NCBI RefSeq assembly: GCF_000016545.1
Contig: NC_009437.1
Location: 1,813,394-1,877,393, forward strand
DNA: 64,000 nucleotides
DNA from: Caldicellulosiruptor saccharolyticus DSM 8903
GTDB taxonomy: Bacteria; Bacillota; Thermoanaerobacteria; Caldicellulosiruptorales; Caldicellulosiruptoraceae
Direction of reading: 5' to 3'
Part shown: piece after piece, positions 25,270 to 33,996 of the stretch
How positions within the stretch are numbered: position 1 is the stretch's first letter
Layout: every line of letters begins with the position of its first letter
Position numbers and translations under genes: made by a program
Notes under the pieces: generated by a model
What the model saw: only the letters and a program-made list of their open reading frames with translations
Database searches by the model: none
Told to the model about the DNA's origin: nothing

Positions 25270-25490
25270 TGTGCGACTGAGAACAAGAAGAGTACAAAGT
25301 ATTGTAAAAATGTGGGAAGTATTTTAAGAATTCAAAACGCACGGTTTTAAGAAAGTGAGGAAGGCAAAATGGTGTATTAAAAAGAGTGAAAATTGAAAGA
25401 TTGTTTGAAAAGTTGAATGGAGAATATAATTTAGAAAACATGAGATTGAGAGGGTTTAGAACATATAAAAGGCACGTGAACTGAGTTGAA
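25270..25490 (+). pseudogene. IS5-like transposase C-terminal remnant
   Basis: In frame fragments, 25385-25480 reads VKIERLFEKLNGEYNLENMR and then LRGFRTYKRHVN. This closely matches the C-terminus of the transposase at 29730-30685 (TKIERLFGKLKGEYNLEQVR, LRGFRTYKKHVD). Upstream similarity is broken by frameshifts. It is a relic of the same IS family. Confidence 0.8.
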
Positions 25491-25591
25491 TCTATATAAT
25501 TGTGTAAAAAGGGATTGAGCCATCCCTTACCCTCTGGTTAGAATAGAAATTAAGAAGAACCAAAAACCAACACTAACAGGAGGGATGAGGA

Positions 25592-26110
25592 ATGGCTTAA
25601 TACAATATTACCATAGATTCTGAAATTTTGCATTACCTTTTTACAACAGGCACAAAAGACGAGAAATTAGCCAAGTTTTTAGAATCAATACTTAATCAAT
25701 TTTAGCAGCACAAGCTACTTCAGCAAATTAAGACAAAGCCTTACGAGAGAACAGAGGAAAGACAAGACTATCGTAATAGTTATTATTCTGTGAATTTAAT
25801 TACCAGGGTAGTGACTTTGGCTTTAAAAGGACCGAGACTTCACAATGGCAAATTTAACATGCAACCTTTTTGAGCGTTATTATCAAAGTAAACAAGCGCT
25901 TTTATTATCCACCATATCATAGCTTTGCAAAAATCTTGACTCTGTAATTGTAAAGTAGAAATTTGAGAACTTTATGAAGATAATAAGTTTCCTTTTTTGA
26001 TAGTTAATGCAATGGTTACAAAAATAAAAGGAGAAGGTCGCGTTCTTTAGTAAAATTTATTGAGTTGTTATAAGTATAGACGGAAAAGGTTACAAGGAAG
26101 TGAATAATAG
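25592..26110 (+). pseudogene. IS256-family transposase remnant
   Basis: From the ATG at 25592 the translation shows the IS256/Mutator N-terminus (YNITIDSEILHYLFTTGTKD, ERTEERQDYRNSYY, LKGPRLHNGKF) interrupted by several stops. Further pieces (SLCKNLDS-like, FPFLIVNAMVTKIKGEGRV, then GKGYKEVNN) match the middle of the family before the sequence is lost. Multiple stops and deletions show an old inactive copy. Confidence 0.85.
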
Positions 26111-26112
26111 GT

Positions 26113-26700
26113 ATGGAAAATAGCAACAAAGTACTGGAAGCTATTTTCAATCTTTTTACAGATCATCTTGAATTGTTGAAAATATATTTAGATAAAGCAA
26201 TTGACATACTTCTTAGACGGGATTTGTATTTAGTGAAAAAAGGATTACACGAAAGAGCAATTTCACATCGTCTTGCTGTGTACATTGAGTGGTTGTTTGG
26301 TCAGTGGTTCGACGTAGATTGTGAATTTAACGGTAACGAAGGACATGAAAGTGGACGGAAAATAATTGAAAATATCTGTTTTGAATACAGTAAACACAAC
26401 TGCAAAAGATTTAATTGTGATAACTGCCATAATGAAGTAAGTGTATATCCAGATATAATTGTTCACAAGAGAAGAGTGAATAAATTTAAATTGCTTATCA
26501 TTGAAGTAAAGAAAATGAACTCATCGAATACTTCAGAAATAGAAAAGGATATATATAAATTAAAGCAATATACAAGTCAAAGTTGAGATGGCTTGAATTA
26601 TAAATATGGAGTGTTTATTGGTTTTTATACTTGTGAAAAAGTTAAAGAAAAGCCTTTGATGAAGTGGTTTAAAGAGGGTAGAGAGATAACAATAGAATAA
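26113..26700 (+). pseudogene. PD-(D/E)XK nuclease-like gene with an in-frame stop
   Basis: 157 residues run to a TGA at 26584-26586. The same frame then continues without other stops for 37 codons (DGLNYKYGVFIGFYTCEKV and onward) to a TAA at 26698-26700. The core VYPDIIVHKR...LLIIEVKK fits the D...ExK plan of PD-(D/E)XK nucleases, and there is a cysteine cluster CKRFNCDNC. The downstream KYGVFIGF segment looks like the end of the same domain, so a nonsense change is the simplest reading. Family assignment is from motif only. Confidence 0.6.
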
Positions 26701-27078
26701 GTTTCTTTCAACAAATTGCTGATATGCGTTTTTCACTTGAACCTCATAACATGAAGGTATTTAAAATTTTTTGAAAGTTGCATACTTTTGTGTATACCCA
26801 TAACAATAGTAAAACATTTTACTCATCGGTCTTTGTAATTTTTATAAGTTAGATTTTAATGAAGAAATAGCTGCAGATTTAATTCATTCATTCATTTTCA
26901 AAGACTATTGAATATAATTCACTATATCATGCCAATTTAATTGTTTTTATAAAAATAACATAAGTGAATTAGCGTACTCGACAGTTTTAGTAAATTGTTA
27001 AGGTGGTTTCTTGTTAAAAACATAGGAATCGTAATGCTTGTTTTTGTCAAGAAATTACAAATAAAACAAATAAGTTTC
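26701..27078. other. Intergenic stretch without a recognisable gene
   Basis: AT-rich sequence with no supported reading frame. Short translated pieces near 26825-26915 could be the end of a lost gene, but nothing is recognisable. Confidence 0.5.
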
Positions 27079-27107
27079 TTTACAATCGAAAATAAGTTTG
27101 TTATATT
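27079..27107 (+). promoter_or_regulatory. Promoter of the HD-domain gene
   Basis: TTTACA at 27079-27084 and TATATT at 27102-27107, 17-base spacer, just before a strong AAAGGAGGTGAT ribosome binding site and the ATG at 27127. Confidence 0.65.
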
Positions 27108-27126
27108 TAAAGGAGGTGATATTTTT

Positions 27127-28431
27127 ATGTCACATCCAAGCAAGATAGATAAAGTTTTTAGGGATATTGTTCATAATTTTATTTACGTAGAAAACCAAAT
27201 TATATTAGATTTGATAAATTCAAAGGAGATACAAAGACTACGAAGAATAAAACAACTTGGTACTTCGTACCTTACTTATAGCTGTGCAGAACACTCCAGA
27301 TTTAATCATTCATTAGGAACTTATGAAGTTATGAGAAGGCTGTTAGCTACTTTGGAATCAAATGGCTATGTAGTATTTAAAGAAGAAGAAAAGATGTTAT
27401 GCTTGTGTGCTGCTCTTCTTCATGATATTGGACATGGTCCTTTCTCACATGCTATTGAAAAAGTAACTGAAAAACGTCATGAGAATTGGACAAGAGAAAT
27501 AATAGAAGGTGATACTTCTGTAAATAGAATATTAAGAGATATTGATGAAAACTTTCCAAAATATGTTGCAGATATTATTTCAAAAATGTATCCTAATAAA
27601 TTAATTGTAAGTTTGATTACCAGCCAGCTTGATGTGGATAGAATAGATTATTTATTAAGAGATAGTATAATATCAGGAGTTCCATATGGACTGTTTGATT
27701 TAGAGAGATTGTTACGGGTACTTGTTATTCACAATGGTGAAGTTGTCGTAAAAGAAAGAGGTTTGCATAATGTTGAACAATTCGTTTTGGCTCGATACTA
27801 TATGTACTGGCAAGTTTATTTTCATCCAGTGACGAGGAGTGCAGAAATCATCTTAAGAAAAATATTTCAGCGTGCTAAAAAGCTTTACCAGGAAGGTTGG
27901 CTTAAAGACTGTTTTCTCCCAAAGTCTGTAGAAAGTTTATTAAAAGGAGATTTAACATTAGAAGATTACCTCCAACTTGATGAAGTTATGCTTTTATATT
28001 GTTTTAAAGAATGGGCAAAGTGTAATGATATTATTTTGTCTGATTTATGCGATAGATTTTTAAATAGAAGGCTTTTTAAATATAAAAAATGTGGTAATAA
28101 CTTTGTGAAAAATCCAATGATGTGGATGAAATTGCAAGATGCCTTTAAAGAAGCATATAAAAAGAGAAATGAGGAATTTTTTGATTTTTATTTTGCTATT
28201 GATACTCCTTCTGATGTTCCATATGATTTTTATAAACCAAGTGAAAAGGAAGAACAATTTGCTATTAATGTTTTAAAGAATAATTCTTTAGTTGAATTAA
28301 GTAGAGAATCGAAGGTTATAAATGCTTTAACTGGTACTGAAATGGTAGAACATAGAGTATATTTTGCAGATGATAAAATAGATTTAAATGATTCTAACCT
28401 AAAAGAAATATTAGATGAAATTGAGAGGTGA
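27127..28431 (+). CDS. HD-domain phosphohydrolase, YwfO/SAMHD1-like
   Basis: 434 residues. N-terminal VFRDIVHNFIYVE and LRRIKQLGTSYLTYSCAEHSRFNHSLGTYE carry the first HD histidine. The HD pair is in CAALLHDIGHGPFSHAIE, and the final Asp in SQLDVDRIDYLLRDS. This is the HDc plan of dGTPase/SAMHD1-like enzymes and of Bacillus YwfO. The ATG at 27127 is fixed by AAAGGAGGTGAT; the frame extends upstream without support. Its stop overlaps the region before the next gene, as for ywfO-ywgA in Bacillus. Substrate (nucleotide triphosphate) inferred from family. Confidence 0.87.
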   Translation: MSHPSKIDKVFRDIVHNFIYVENQIILDLINSKEIQRLRRIKQLGTSYLTYSCAEHSRFNHSLGTYEVMRRLLATLESNGYVVFKEEEKMLCLCAALLHDIGHGPFSHAIEKVTEKRHENWTREIIEGDTSVNRILRDIDENFPKYVADIISKMYPNKLIVSLITSQLDVDRIDYLLRDSIISGVPYGLFDLERLLRVLVIHNGEVVVKERGLHNVEQFVLARYYMYWQVYFHPVTRSAEIILRKIFQRAKKLYQEGWLKDCFLPKSVESLLKGDLTLEDYLQLDEVMLLYCFKEWAKCNDIILSDLCDRFLNRRLFKYKKCGNNFVKNPMMWMKLQDAFKEAYKKRNEEFFDFYFAIDTPSDVPYDFYKPSEKEEQFAINVLKNNSLVELSRESKVINALTGTEMVEHRVYFADDKIDLNDSNLKEILDEIER

Positions 28432-28439
28432 TTGAATTT

Positions 28440-28955
28440 ATGCTTTTGAAAGAGTATTTTAAATTAGCGAAAGTTTTTTCGTACTGTGAAAAAATTGAGG
28501 GAAGAAAAAAACTGCAAAAGATTATATACATTCTAAAAGAAATGGGTTATCCATTTTATGAAGAATTTGATTTTCACTTTTACGGACCATATTCAGAACA
28601 ACTAACATTGGAAATAGAGGCATTAAAGGATTTGGAAATTATAAAAGAAGAAAGAGAAGATGATAGTGGATGGGTAAAATATATTTACCGAATAACAGAA
28701 AATGGTAAAGAATGGGCAAAATTTTGTGAAGACGAGAGGTTAAACAATGAATATAAAATTATAAAAATCCTGAACGATAAATCTGCGAGAGAATTAGAAC
28801 TTATAGCAACTATTATATATTTTAAAGAATTGTCGAAAAATCTCATAATTGAAAAAATAAATACCTTAAAAGCTGATAAGAACTATAGTATTGACGAAAT
28901 AGAAAATGCTATTAAATTTGTTAAAGAAACATGTGGTATATCAATTAAGGAATAA
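28440..28955 (+). CDS. YwgA-family protein
   Basis: 171 residues. The N-terminal region EGRKKLQKIIYILKEMGYPF followed by EFDFHFYGPYSEQL is characteristic of Bacillus YwgA-like proteins. The remainder is a winged-helix-like, helical domain (YIYRITENGKEWAKF). Function unknown. The GAGAGGTGA ribosome binding site overlaps the previous stop codon and supports the ATG at 28440. The HD-YwgA order is conserved in Bacillus, which suggests a functional pair. Confidence 0.8.
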   Translation: MLLKEYFKLAKVFSYCEKIEGRKKLQKIIYILKEMGYPFYEEFDFHFYGPYSEQLTLEIEALKDLEIIKEEREDDSGWVKYIYRITENGKEWAKFCEDERLNNEYKIIKILNDKSARELELIATIIYFKELSKNLIIEKINTLKADKNYSIDEIENAIKFVKETCGISIKE

Positions 28956-29014
28956 ATTTTTTGCATTTCAAGGAATTGTACTAAAATGAATTTTGACCTT
29001 TTATTTATTCAAAG

Positions 29015-29560
29015 AGCTTGTTGAATGAATAATTTTATAAATATATAAAGTTTACAGGATTGATTCTGTGTATAAGGTAGTATATGGCCGAAGTTTCTAA
29101 ATCAGGGTTAATTGATTTAGTTTTTTTAAGTTGGTTTTGAATGAACTTAAGGTTATTTTCTTTTACCATAGGCTCAAGTGCAGTAGTATCGAAGATGATG
29201 GTAGAAGCAAGGTCAGGGTTTAATTTGGAAAGAGATATTTTGGGCGTATTGATAGATATTATAAAAGAGATTTTGAATTTCACAGGAGAATACTTTTCTA
29301 AATTTTGAGAAGGTAGAGATAGAGGGTACTTTATTGAGGTTACAAAATCATCTGAGCTCGAAGGAGTTAAGTATGATAGCACGAAGCAAAGCTGATGTAG
29401 AGAGTTTGAGTAGTTTTTGCAGGATAAAAACACAAAATATAGATTCTTAAAGAGAAGTTTCTATGTTTGCCAAAATATTAGTAATAAGTTTTGTAGAAGG
29501 ATTGAGGAATGAATTTAGAAAGGTCATTGATGTTGTTGAAGTAAGCAAGGAGCAAAAGTA
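29015..29560 (-). pseudogene. Decayed transposase of another DDE insertion sequence
   Basis: The minus-strand frame 29433-29035 includes ASTIIFDTTALEPMVKENN followed by LKFIQNQLKKTKSINPD, a DDE-transposase first-Asp region. It has no intact start and no later catalytic residues. An end-like sequence GCTTGTTGAATGAATAAT at 29016-29033 resembles the ends of the IS5-like element next to it. Confidence 0.6.
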
Positions 29561-29729
29561 TGTTTTATATAGATAAATTTTACACTATCTATGAGGAGGA
29601 AGGAAGACTTTTTTAAAAAATTTAAAAGCCTTGATAATGTTTATATTGAGCATTTCTGAAAAAGCTAAAATTAAAATAATGAACAAGTTGTTGAATAAAT
29701 AATTATACCATTAATGTTACTATATAGAA

Positions 29730-30685
29730 CTATAAATTATTCCACGTGTATTTAAAAGAAAATTTACAGTTTTCAATTTTTTGAATATAGACCTCTATCA
29801 AATAAGTAATCATAATCCAGTCTACATGCTTCTTATATGTTCTAAAACCTCTTAACCTTACTTGTTCTAAATTGTATTCTCCTTTTAACTTACCAAATAA
29901 TCTTTCTATTTTTGTCCTCTGCTTATATAACTTTTGTCCTTCTTCGCTTCTTAAAAATTCCATATTTTTTATCCTCAAAATATTTTTTACATTACTGAAA
30001 TCCTTACTATTTCTCTTATTTACCGCCGCTACAAACTTCATCCCAAGTCTATCTGACACCTCAAACCATTTCGCACAATCATAACCTGCATCTGCCAATA
30101 TCACATCAAGCCAAATATCTTAGCTTCATACAAAAGTTCTACTACTTTACTGTCATGGATATTTGCACATGTCAACCACCATACTATAGGTATAACCTCG
30201 CTTTCAACTGTTGCTAACACATGTAATTTATACCCATTGTAAAAACCTAAACTAACACATACTCCTACTTCTGCCTCTTTGTCACCCCTCGAGCTTCTCA
30301 AAGGTGTAGAATCTATAGCACAAACTTTTGTCTGCGGATCTATTTCTCTCACTAAAATTCTTGCTATCCCTTCTATATATTCTTCTTCAATTACTTTTGC
30401 CCATTTCGAAAAATATGTATGATCGGGGCTCTTTTCTATCCCTATAGCCTTTTTAAATTCTTCATCTTCATTTATCTTGTATTCTAATTCCCTGAAACTG
30501 TTTATCTTGTTTTTGACTTTGTAAACAAAACAAGCTATTATATGGCTTAGCTTAAATTTCTTCGGTCTTCCTCTCCTGCTACTTTTTATCTTTAATCCCA
30601 AGGCTTTTATTACTTTCTCAATTGTCATAAGTATCTTTAAAAATTTTTGTTTTTGTGTTTTAATAAAATTAGTTGTTATTGTCAA
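29730..30685 (-). pseudogene. IS5-like transposase, frameshifted
   Basis: Two minus-strand frames together make one transposase: 30685-30101 (RGRPKKFKLSHIIACFVYKV, CAIDSTPLRSSRG with the first Asp) and 30104-29730 (ILADAGYDCAKWFEV with the second Asp, TKIERLFGKLKGEYNLEQVR with the Glu). The break lies where ..GLM-stop meets the -1 frame reading ..GLDVILADAG. No slippery heptamer is present, so a one-base deletion is likelier than programmed shifting. The first codons of the longer frame lie in the IS21 end, so the true start is probably the ATG near 30628. Confidence 0.8.
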
Positions 30686-30739
30686 TACCTTTTCCCCACT
30701 TTTGATAATATTTTTTCCCCACCTGTTTTCAAAAAAAAT

Positions 30740-31532
30740 TTAATTATCATTATTTAACTGATTTGAGTCATTCTTGGAATCATATGTTAAAGCTTTTATA
30801 GCACCCTCCCTTTGCTTCATCCTATAACTTTCACCTTTGATAACCACAAAATGACAATGATGTACAAATCTATCTAAAATCGCTGTCGCTAAAACTGGAT
30901 CATAAAATATCCTCGCCCACTCTTCAAATACTTTGTTTGTGGTTATTATTATCGATCCTCTCTCATATCTCTTTGATATTATCTCATAAAAATCATCTAC
31001 ACTGCTTTGATTAAATTTCCTTAAGCCCAGCTCATCTATTATTAACAAATCCACATTAACATAGTTTTTTAGCTTTTGTTGATACGAATTATCCGCTCTT
31101 GAAATATACAACTCTTCTAACATCTCATTTGCTGTGGTAAACAAAACTCTATATCCAAGTGCTACAGCTTTAAGTCCTATCGCTATTGCAAGATGTGTCT
31201 TCCCTGTCCCTGGCGGTCCTATTGATATCCACATTCTCTTTCTTGCGGACAAATTCACAGGTCGCCAAATTGTATATAAACCTTTTATTAATTGAAGGCT
31301 GATAATTAAAATTGTATTCTTCTAACGTCTTGTGCCATGGAAACTTCGCTTTGCTTATCCTCTTTTGATTACTGTTTATTCTCCTGTTACTCACTTCATC
31401 ATTTATCAATATCTCAAAAAACTCTTGATATGAAAAGTTATTCTTAATAGCTTCCTCTACTCTTAAATCAAAACTTTTTATTATCCCGGATAATTTCAAA
31501 TCCTTTAACTTCCCCAACAAAAGATCATTCAT
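30740..31532 (-). pseudogene. istB: IstB ATPase of IS21, frameshifted
   Basis: The N-terminal frame (31532-31170) has LLGKLKDLKLSGIIKSFDLR and ends ..CEFVRKKENV before losing the P-loop. The second frame (31258-30740) resumes at SIGPPGTGKTHLAIAIG (Walker A) with VDLLIIDELG (Walker B) and SIIITTNKVFEEW. A single-base indel near 31235 separates them. IstB is the helper ATPase for IstA, so this copy is probably defective. Confidence 0.88.
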
Positions 31533-33022
31533 CTTTGCAATTCTCCTATCTCAAGCAATTTGTCATATTCCCTGATATCCCTGTAAAGCTCTGTTCTTTC
31601 CTCATTAATATAGCTCTCATCTTCATACTCAGGTAAATCGCTTATCCCTTTTTCACATATATTCTTCACAAGCTTGTAACTCAATCCTCTGAATTTTAAA
31701 GCCCTCTTACACGCATTGTCTACCATCTTTGATCCATATCTTTCTTTTAATGCTATTATCCCACTTATGCTTCTGTAGTCATACTTCTTAAATCCTTCTT
31801 GCTCGGTAAATTCTTCAAAAAACTTCAACGCCCACTCCCCAATTTCTGCCATTTGCTCCCTCTGTCTTGACATTATATCCTCAATTGTTATATTCTTAGA
31901 CGAGGGATAGTGTTCTTTGTTGGTTACGTATTTGCCCTTCTCATTGTTTTTGACAATCTGATGAAGGGCTATTTCTTTACCCTCAAAGAACACCCTCAAA
32001 AAACTGCCAATCTCAACTACCTCTACTTCACCTCCTGCATACTCATATGGCACTGAATAATAGTTCCCTTTGTATATGAGATGACAGTTAGTAGCTACTT
32101 TATGAATTGAACTTCTTGATATGTAATATTCCTCAACAGGAAGAGCTATTAACTTCTCTTTCTCTTCTGAGATGAAAACTTCTTTGGGAACTTTCTTGGT
32201 TGTGCCATGTACTCTCACATTTGCTACATTGTCAAGCCAGTTTTTTAAATACTCCCTCGCCTCATCAATATCCTTAAATTCTTCCCCAGAAAAACAATTT
32301 TGCTTAACATACTTAATTGCTGATTCTACTTTGCCTTTATCAGTCGGTGTGTATACCCTACATGGCTGAGGTAAAAATCCATAGTGGCTTGCAAAACTTG
32401 CATAATCTTTTTGTATTTGCGCCTCATAAAAATCAACATTCAATACACCTGCTTTTAAGTTGTCTATCTTTACAACTTCTACTACCCCACCAAAATACTT
32501 AAATGCGTTCTTATGACACTGTATAAATGTTTCAACTGTCTGCTCAAATACTATCTCTGCATACATATATCTTGAATAACTTAAAACCATTGTAAATACC
32601 CATGCTTTTTTGAATTTGCCATCAACTTTTATCTTGCCTATATATCCAAAATCAACTTGAGCTTCTTCTGCAGGCAGTGTTGTTAAAACCATGTACACCT
32701 TTGAATTTGCTATCTTTTGTTTTACCTTTTGGACATATCTTCTTACATTCGAGTAGCTTCCTTCAAAACCAAATTCCGCTTTCAAGTCTTGATGTATTTT
32801 CTTTGCTGAAAGTCCTTTATTAACCTTTACCTCAATGAACTCCCTGTAATTATCTAATACAGAACCTTTTGATTTTCTCTCGACTTCTCCTTTCTGTTCA
32901 ATGTCATGGATTACTTTTCTAACAGTTTTTCTATCCACGTCTAACAATCTTGCTATTTGACTTTTGTTGTATCCCCGTTTGAAAAGTGTGTAGATTGTTG
33001 TGTGCATTGCAACCCCCAACAT
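31529..33022 (-). CDS. istA: IstA transposase of IS21
   Basis: 497 residues. N-terminal helix-turn-helix (YNKSQIARLLDVDRKTVRKV); DDE core with PAEEAQVDFGYIGKIKV (first Asp), VVKIDNLKAGVL (second Asp) and TPTDKGKVESAIKYVKQN (Glu). The C-terminal part fits IstA. The frame is intact, and the stop overlaps the istB start by four bases (translational coupling typical of IS21). Confidence 0.93.
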   Translation of the reverse strand: MLGVAMHTTIYTLFKRGYNKSQIARLLDVDRKTVRKVIHDIEQKGEVERKSKGSVLDNYREFIEVKVNKGLSAKKIHQDLKAEFGFEGSYSNVRRYVQKVKQKIANSKVYMVLTTLPAEEAQVDFGYIGKIKVDGKFKKAWVFTMVLSYSRYMYAEIVFEQTVETFIQCHKNAFKYFGGVVEVVKIDNLKAGVLNVDFYEAQIQKDYASFASHYGFLPQPCRVYTPTDKGKVESAIKYVKQNCFSGEEFKDIDEAREYLKNWLDNVANVRVHGTTKKVPKEVFISEEKEKLIALPVEEYYISRSSIHKVATNCHLIYKGNYYSVPYEYAGGEVEVVEIGSFLRVFFEGKEIALHQIVKNNEKGKYVTNKEHYPSSKNITIEDIMSRQREQMAEIGEWALKFFEEFTEQEGFKKYDYRSISGIIALKERYGSKMVDNACKRALKFRGLSYKLVKNICEKGISDLPEYEDESYINEERTELYRDIREYDKLLEIGELQR

Positions 33023-33159
33023 TTTCTTGTTATCTTCTCCTTCTGTAGTTTTCCCATACTTTCCATTCTACACTACAGAAGGCTTCTTTTTAAGTGGCAG
33101 GTGGGGAATTTTTAGTGTCATTTCTGATGATTTTATTTTATCATTAACAATTAGTCATT

Positions 33160-33224
33160 GCCATCCTCCTTAGTTAGGTGTTTTTAGTCTTCTCTTGCTA
33201 TAATTTTACCTTAAGGAGGATGGC
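33160..33224. repeat. Inverted repeat GCCATCCTCCTTA / TAAGGAGGATGGC
   Basis: A perfect 13-bp inverted repeat with a 39-base spacer inside the right part of the IS5-like element, upstream of its transposase. On the minus strand it could fold to a hairpin that blocks read-in transcription or translation. Confidence 0.6.
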
Positions 33225-33280
33225 TTTTTATATATATCTATTTATTGTCTTTTCTGTTAATCTGTTTTATTCAACAAGCT

Positions 33281-33523
33281 AATATATTTTATTTAAAAGA
33301 TGCATATGAGAGCAATGATATTGTAGAAATAATTGACTGGCTATATGGAATATTAAAGAGTGTAAATGATAGGCTTTTAGAAAGATTTGATTTCAATTTA
33401 AAGTCTGAAATAAACTTCATCTCTTATGAGGGATTTGCAGAAATTAGTAACCATAAGATTGTAAAAACCTGCGGTACAGACGCAGGTTTTTATTTATATT
33501 GTAATTACAATTTATGGGAGTGA
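33281..33523 (+). pseudogene. 3' part of an unrecognised gene cut by the IS5-like element
   Basis: After the IS end the frame reads NIFYLKDAYESNDIVEIIDW and onward to a TGA at 33521-33523, about 80 residues, with no start of its own outside the IS. I do not recognise the family. It ends 5 bases before the SecB-like gene, so it was probably the first gene of that operon. The 5' part may lie left of the IS cluster near 28986, but this is not proven. Confidence 0.5.
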
Positions 33524-33528
33524 AATAA

Positions 33529-33996
33529 ATGTTCAATTGGGAAAATATTATTTTCCATCCAATTCAGCTTGTTAAGACTGAACTGATAAAATTAAGAACA
33601 GAAAAACTAAAGGATATAGAACCAATTAAATTCAGAAATATTCCATTTTTACTTGAGGTAAAAAGTTGGAGTGAAGCTGTTGATAATGCAAATGGTAATA
33701 TGTATGTTGCTTTACGATTAGGAGTAACAGAGGAAAACGAAAAGATATTTGAAATTGAAGTGGTCTACAAAGGCAGCTGTATTTGTAATGATGCGTCAAT
33801 ATCGAAAGAAGATTTTCAAAAATTTTTGGAAATTCAAAGTTTAAGATTTTTATGGCCATACTTAAGGGAGGTAGTTTCCGACGTGATGAGCAAAATGGGT
33901 CTGATACCTCAACCTTTACCTACAATTGATATTTTAAACACTTTAAAGAAAAATATGAATAGTGGAGAGATAGAAAGGGATGAAAGGCCAGATTAG
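33529..33996 (+). CDS. SecB-like chaperone family protein
   Basis: 155 residues. The central strands (GNMYVALRLGVTEENEKIFEIEVVYKG) and the C-terminal helix with LRFLWPYLREVVSDVMSKMG followed by LIPQPLPTIDI match SecB-like proteins. SecB itself is normally absent from Firmicutes; SecB-like copies occur as chaperones in toxin-antitoxin-chaperone modules. It overlaps the following nuclease-like gene by 17 bases, so the two are co-translated. I infer it guards or delivers the neighbour. Confidence 0.72.
   Translation: MFNWENIIFHPIQLVKTELIKLRTEKLKDIEPIKFRNIPFLLEVKSWSEAVDNANGNMYVALRLGVTEENEKIFEIEVVYKGSCICNDASISKEDFQKFLEIQSLRFLWPYLREVVSDVMSKMGLIPQPLPTIDILNTLKKNMNSGEIERDERPD

Larger units (their letters stand above)
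30680..33120 (-). mobile_element. IS21-family insertion sequence (istA-istB)
   Basis: Termini read inward as TGTCAATACCTTTTCCCCAC (left, from 30680) and TGACACTAAAAATTCCCCAC (right, from 33120), matching at the end and in TTCCCCAC. A further copy of TTCCCCACCTG occurs at the left end, as expected of IS21 multiple terminal repeats. It carries istA and istB on the minus strand, overlapping by four bases. No target duplication is evident by eye. Confidence 0.85.
29684..33280 (-). mobile_element. IS5-like element split by an IS21 insertion
   Basis: The left end AGTTGTTGAATAAA (about 29686) and right end TTTATTCAACAAGCT (33266-33280) are inverted copies. Between them lie the transposase gene (29730-30685, minus strand) and, just upstream of its start, a complete IS21-type element (30680-33120). 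Removing the IS21 element leaves about 1.15 kb, normal for this IS class. Confidence 0.6.

Noticed and set aside
24998-26110. Possible coding region between the TPR-GT-methyltransferase gene and 26113
   Set aside because: Translations show only fragments of IS5-like and IS256-like transposases with many stops; no gene beyond these relics is supported.
26584-26586. Selenocysteine at the in-frame TGA
   Set aside because: No SECIS-like hairpin or selenoprotein family context was seen; nonsense mutation in a decaying region is likelier.
30101-30104. Programmed frameshift in the IS5-like transposase
   Set aside because: The joint has no slippery heptamer such as A-AAA-AAG; a one-base deletion is simpler.
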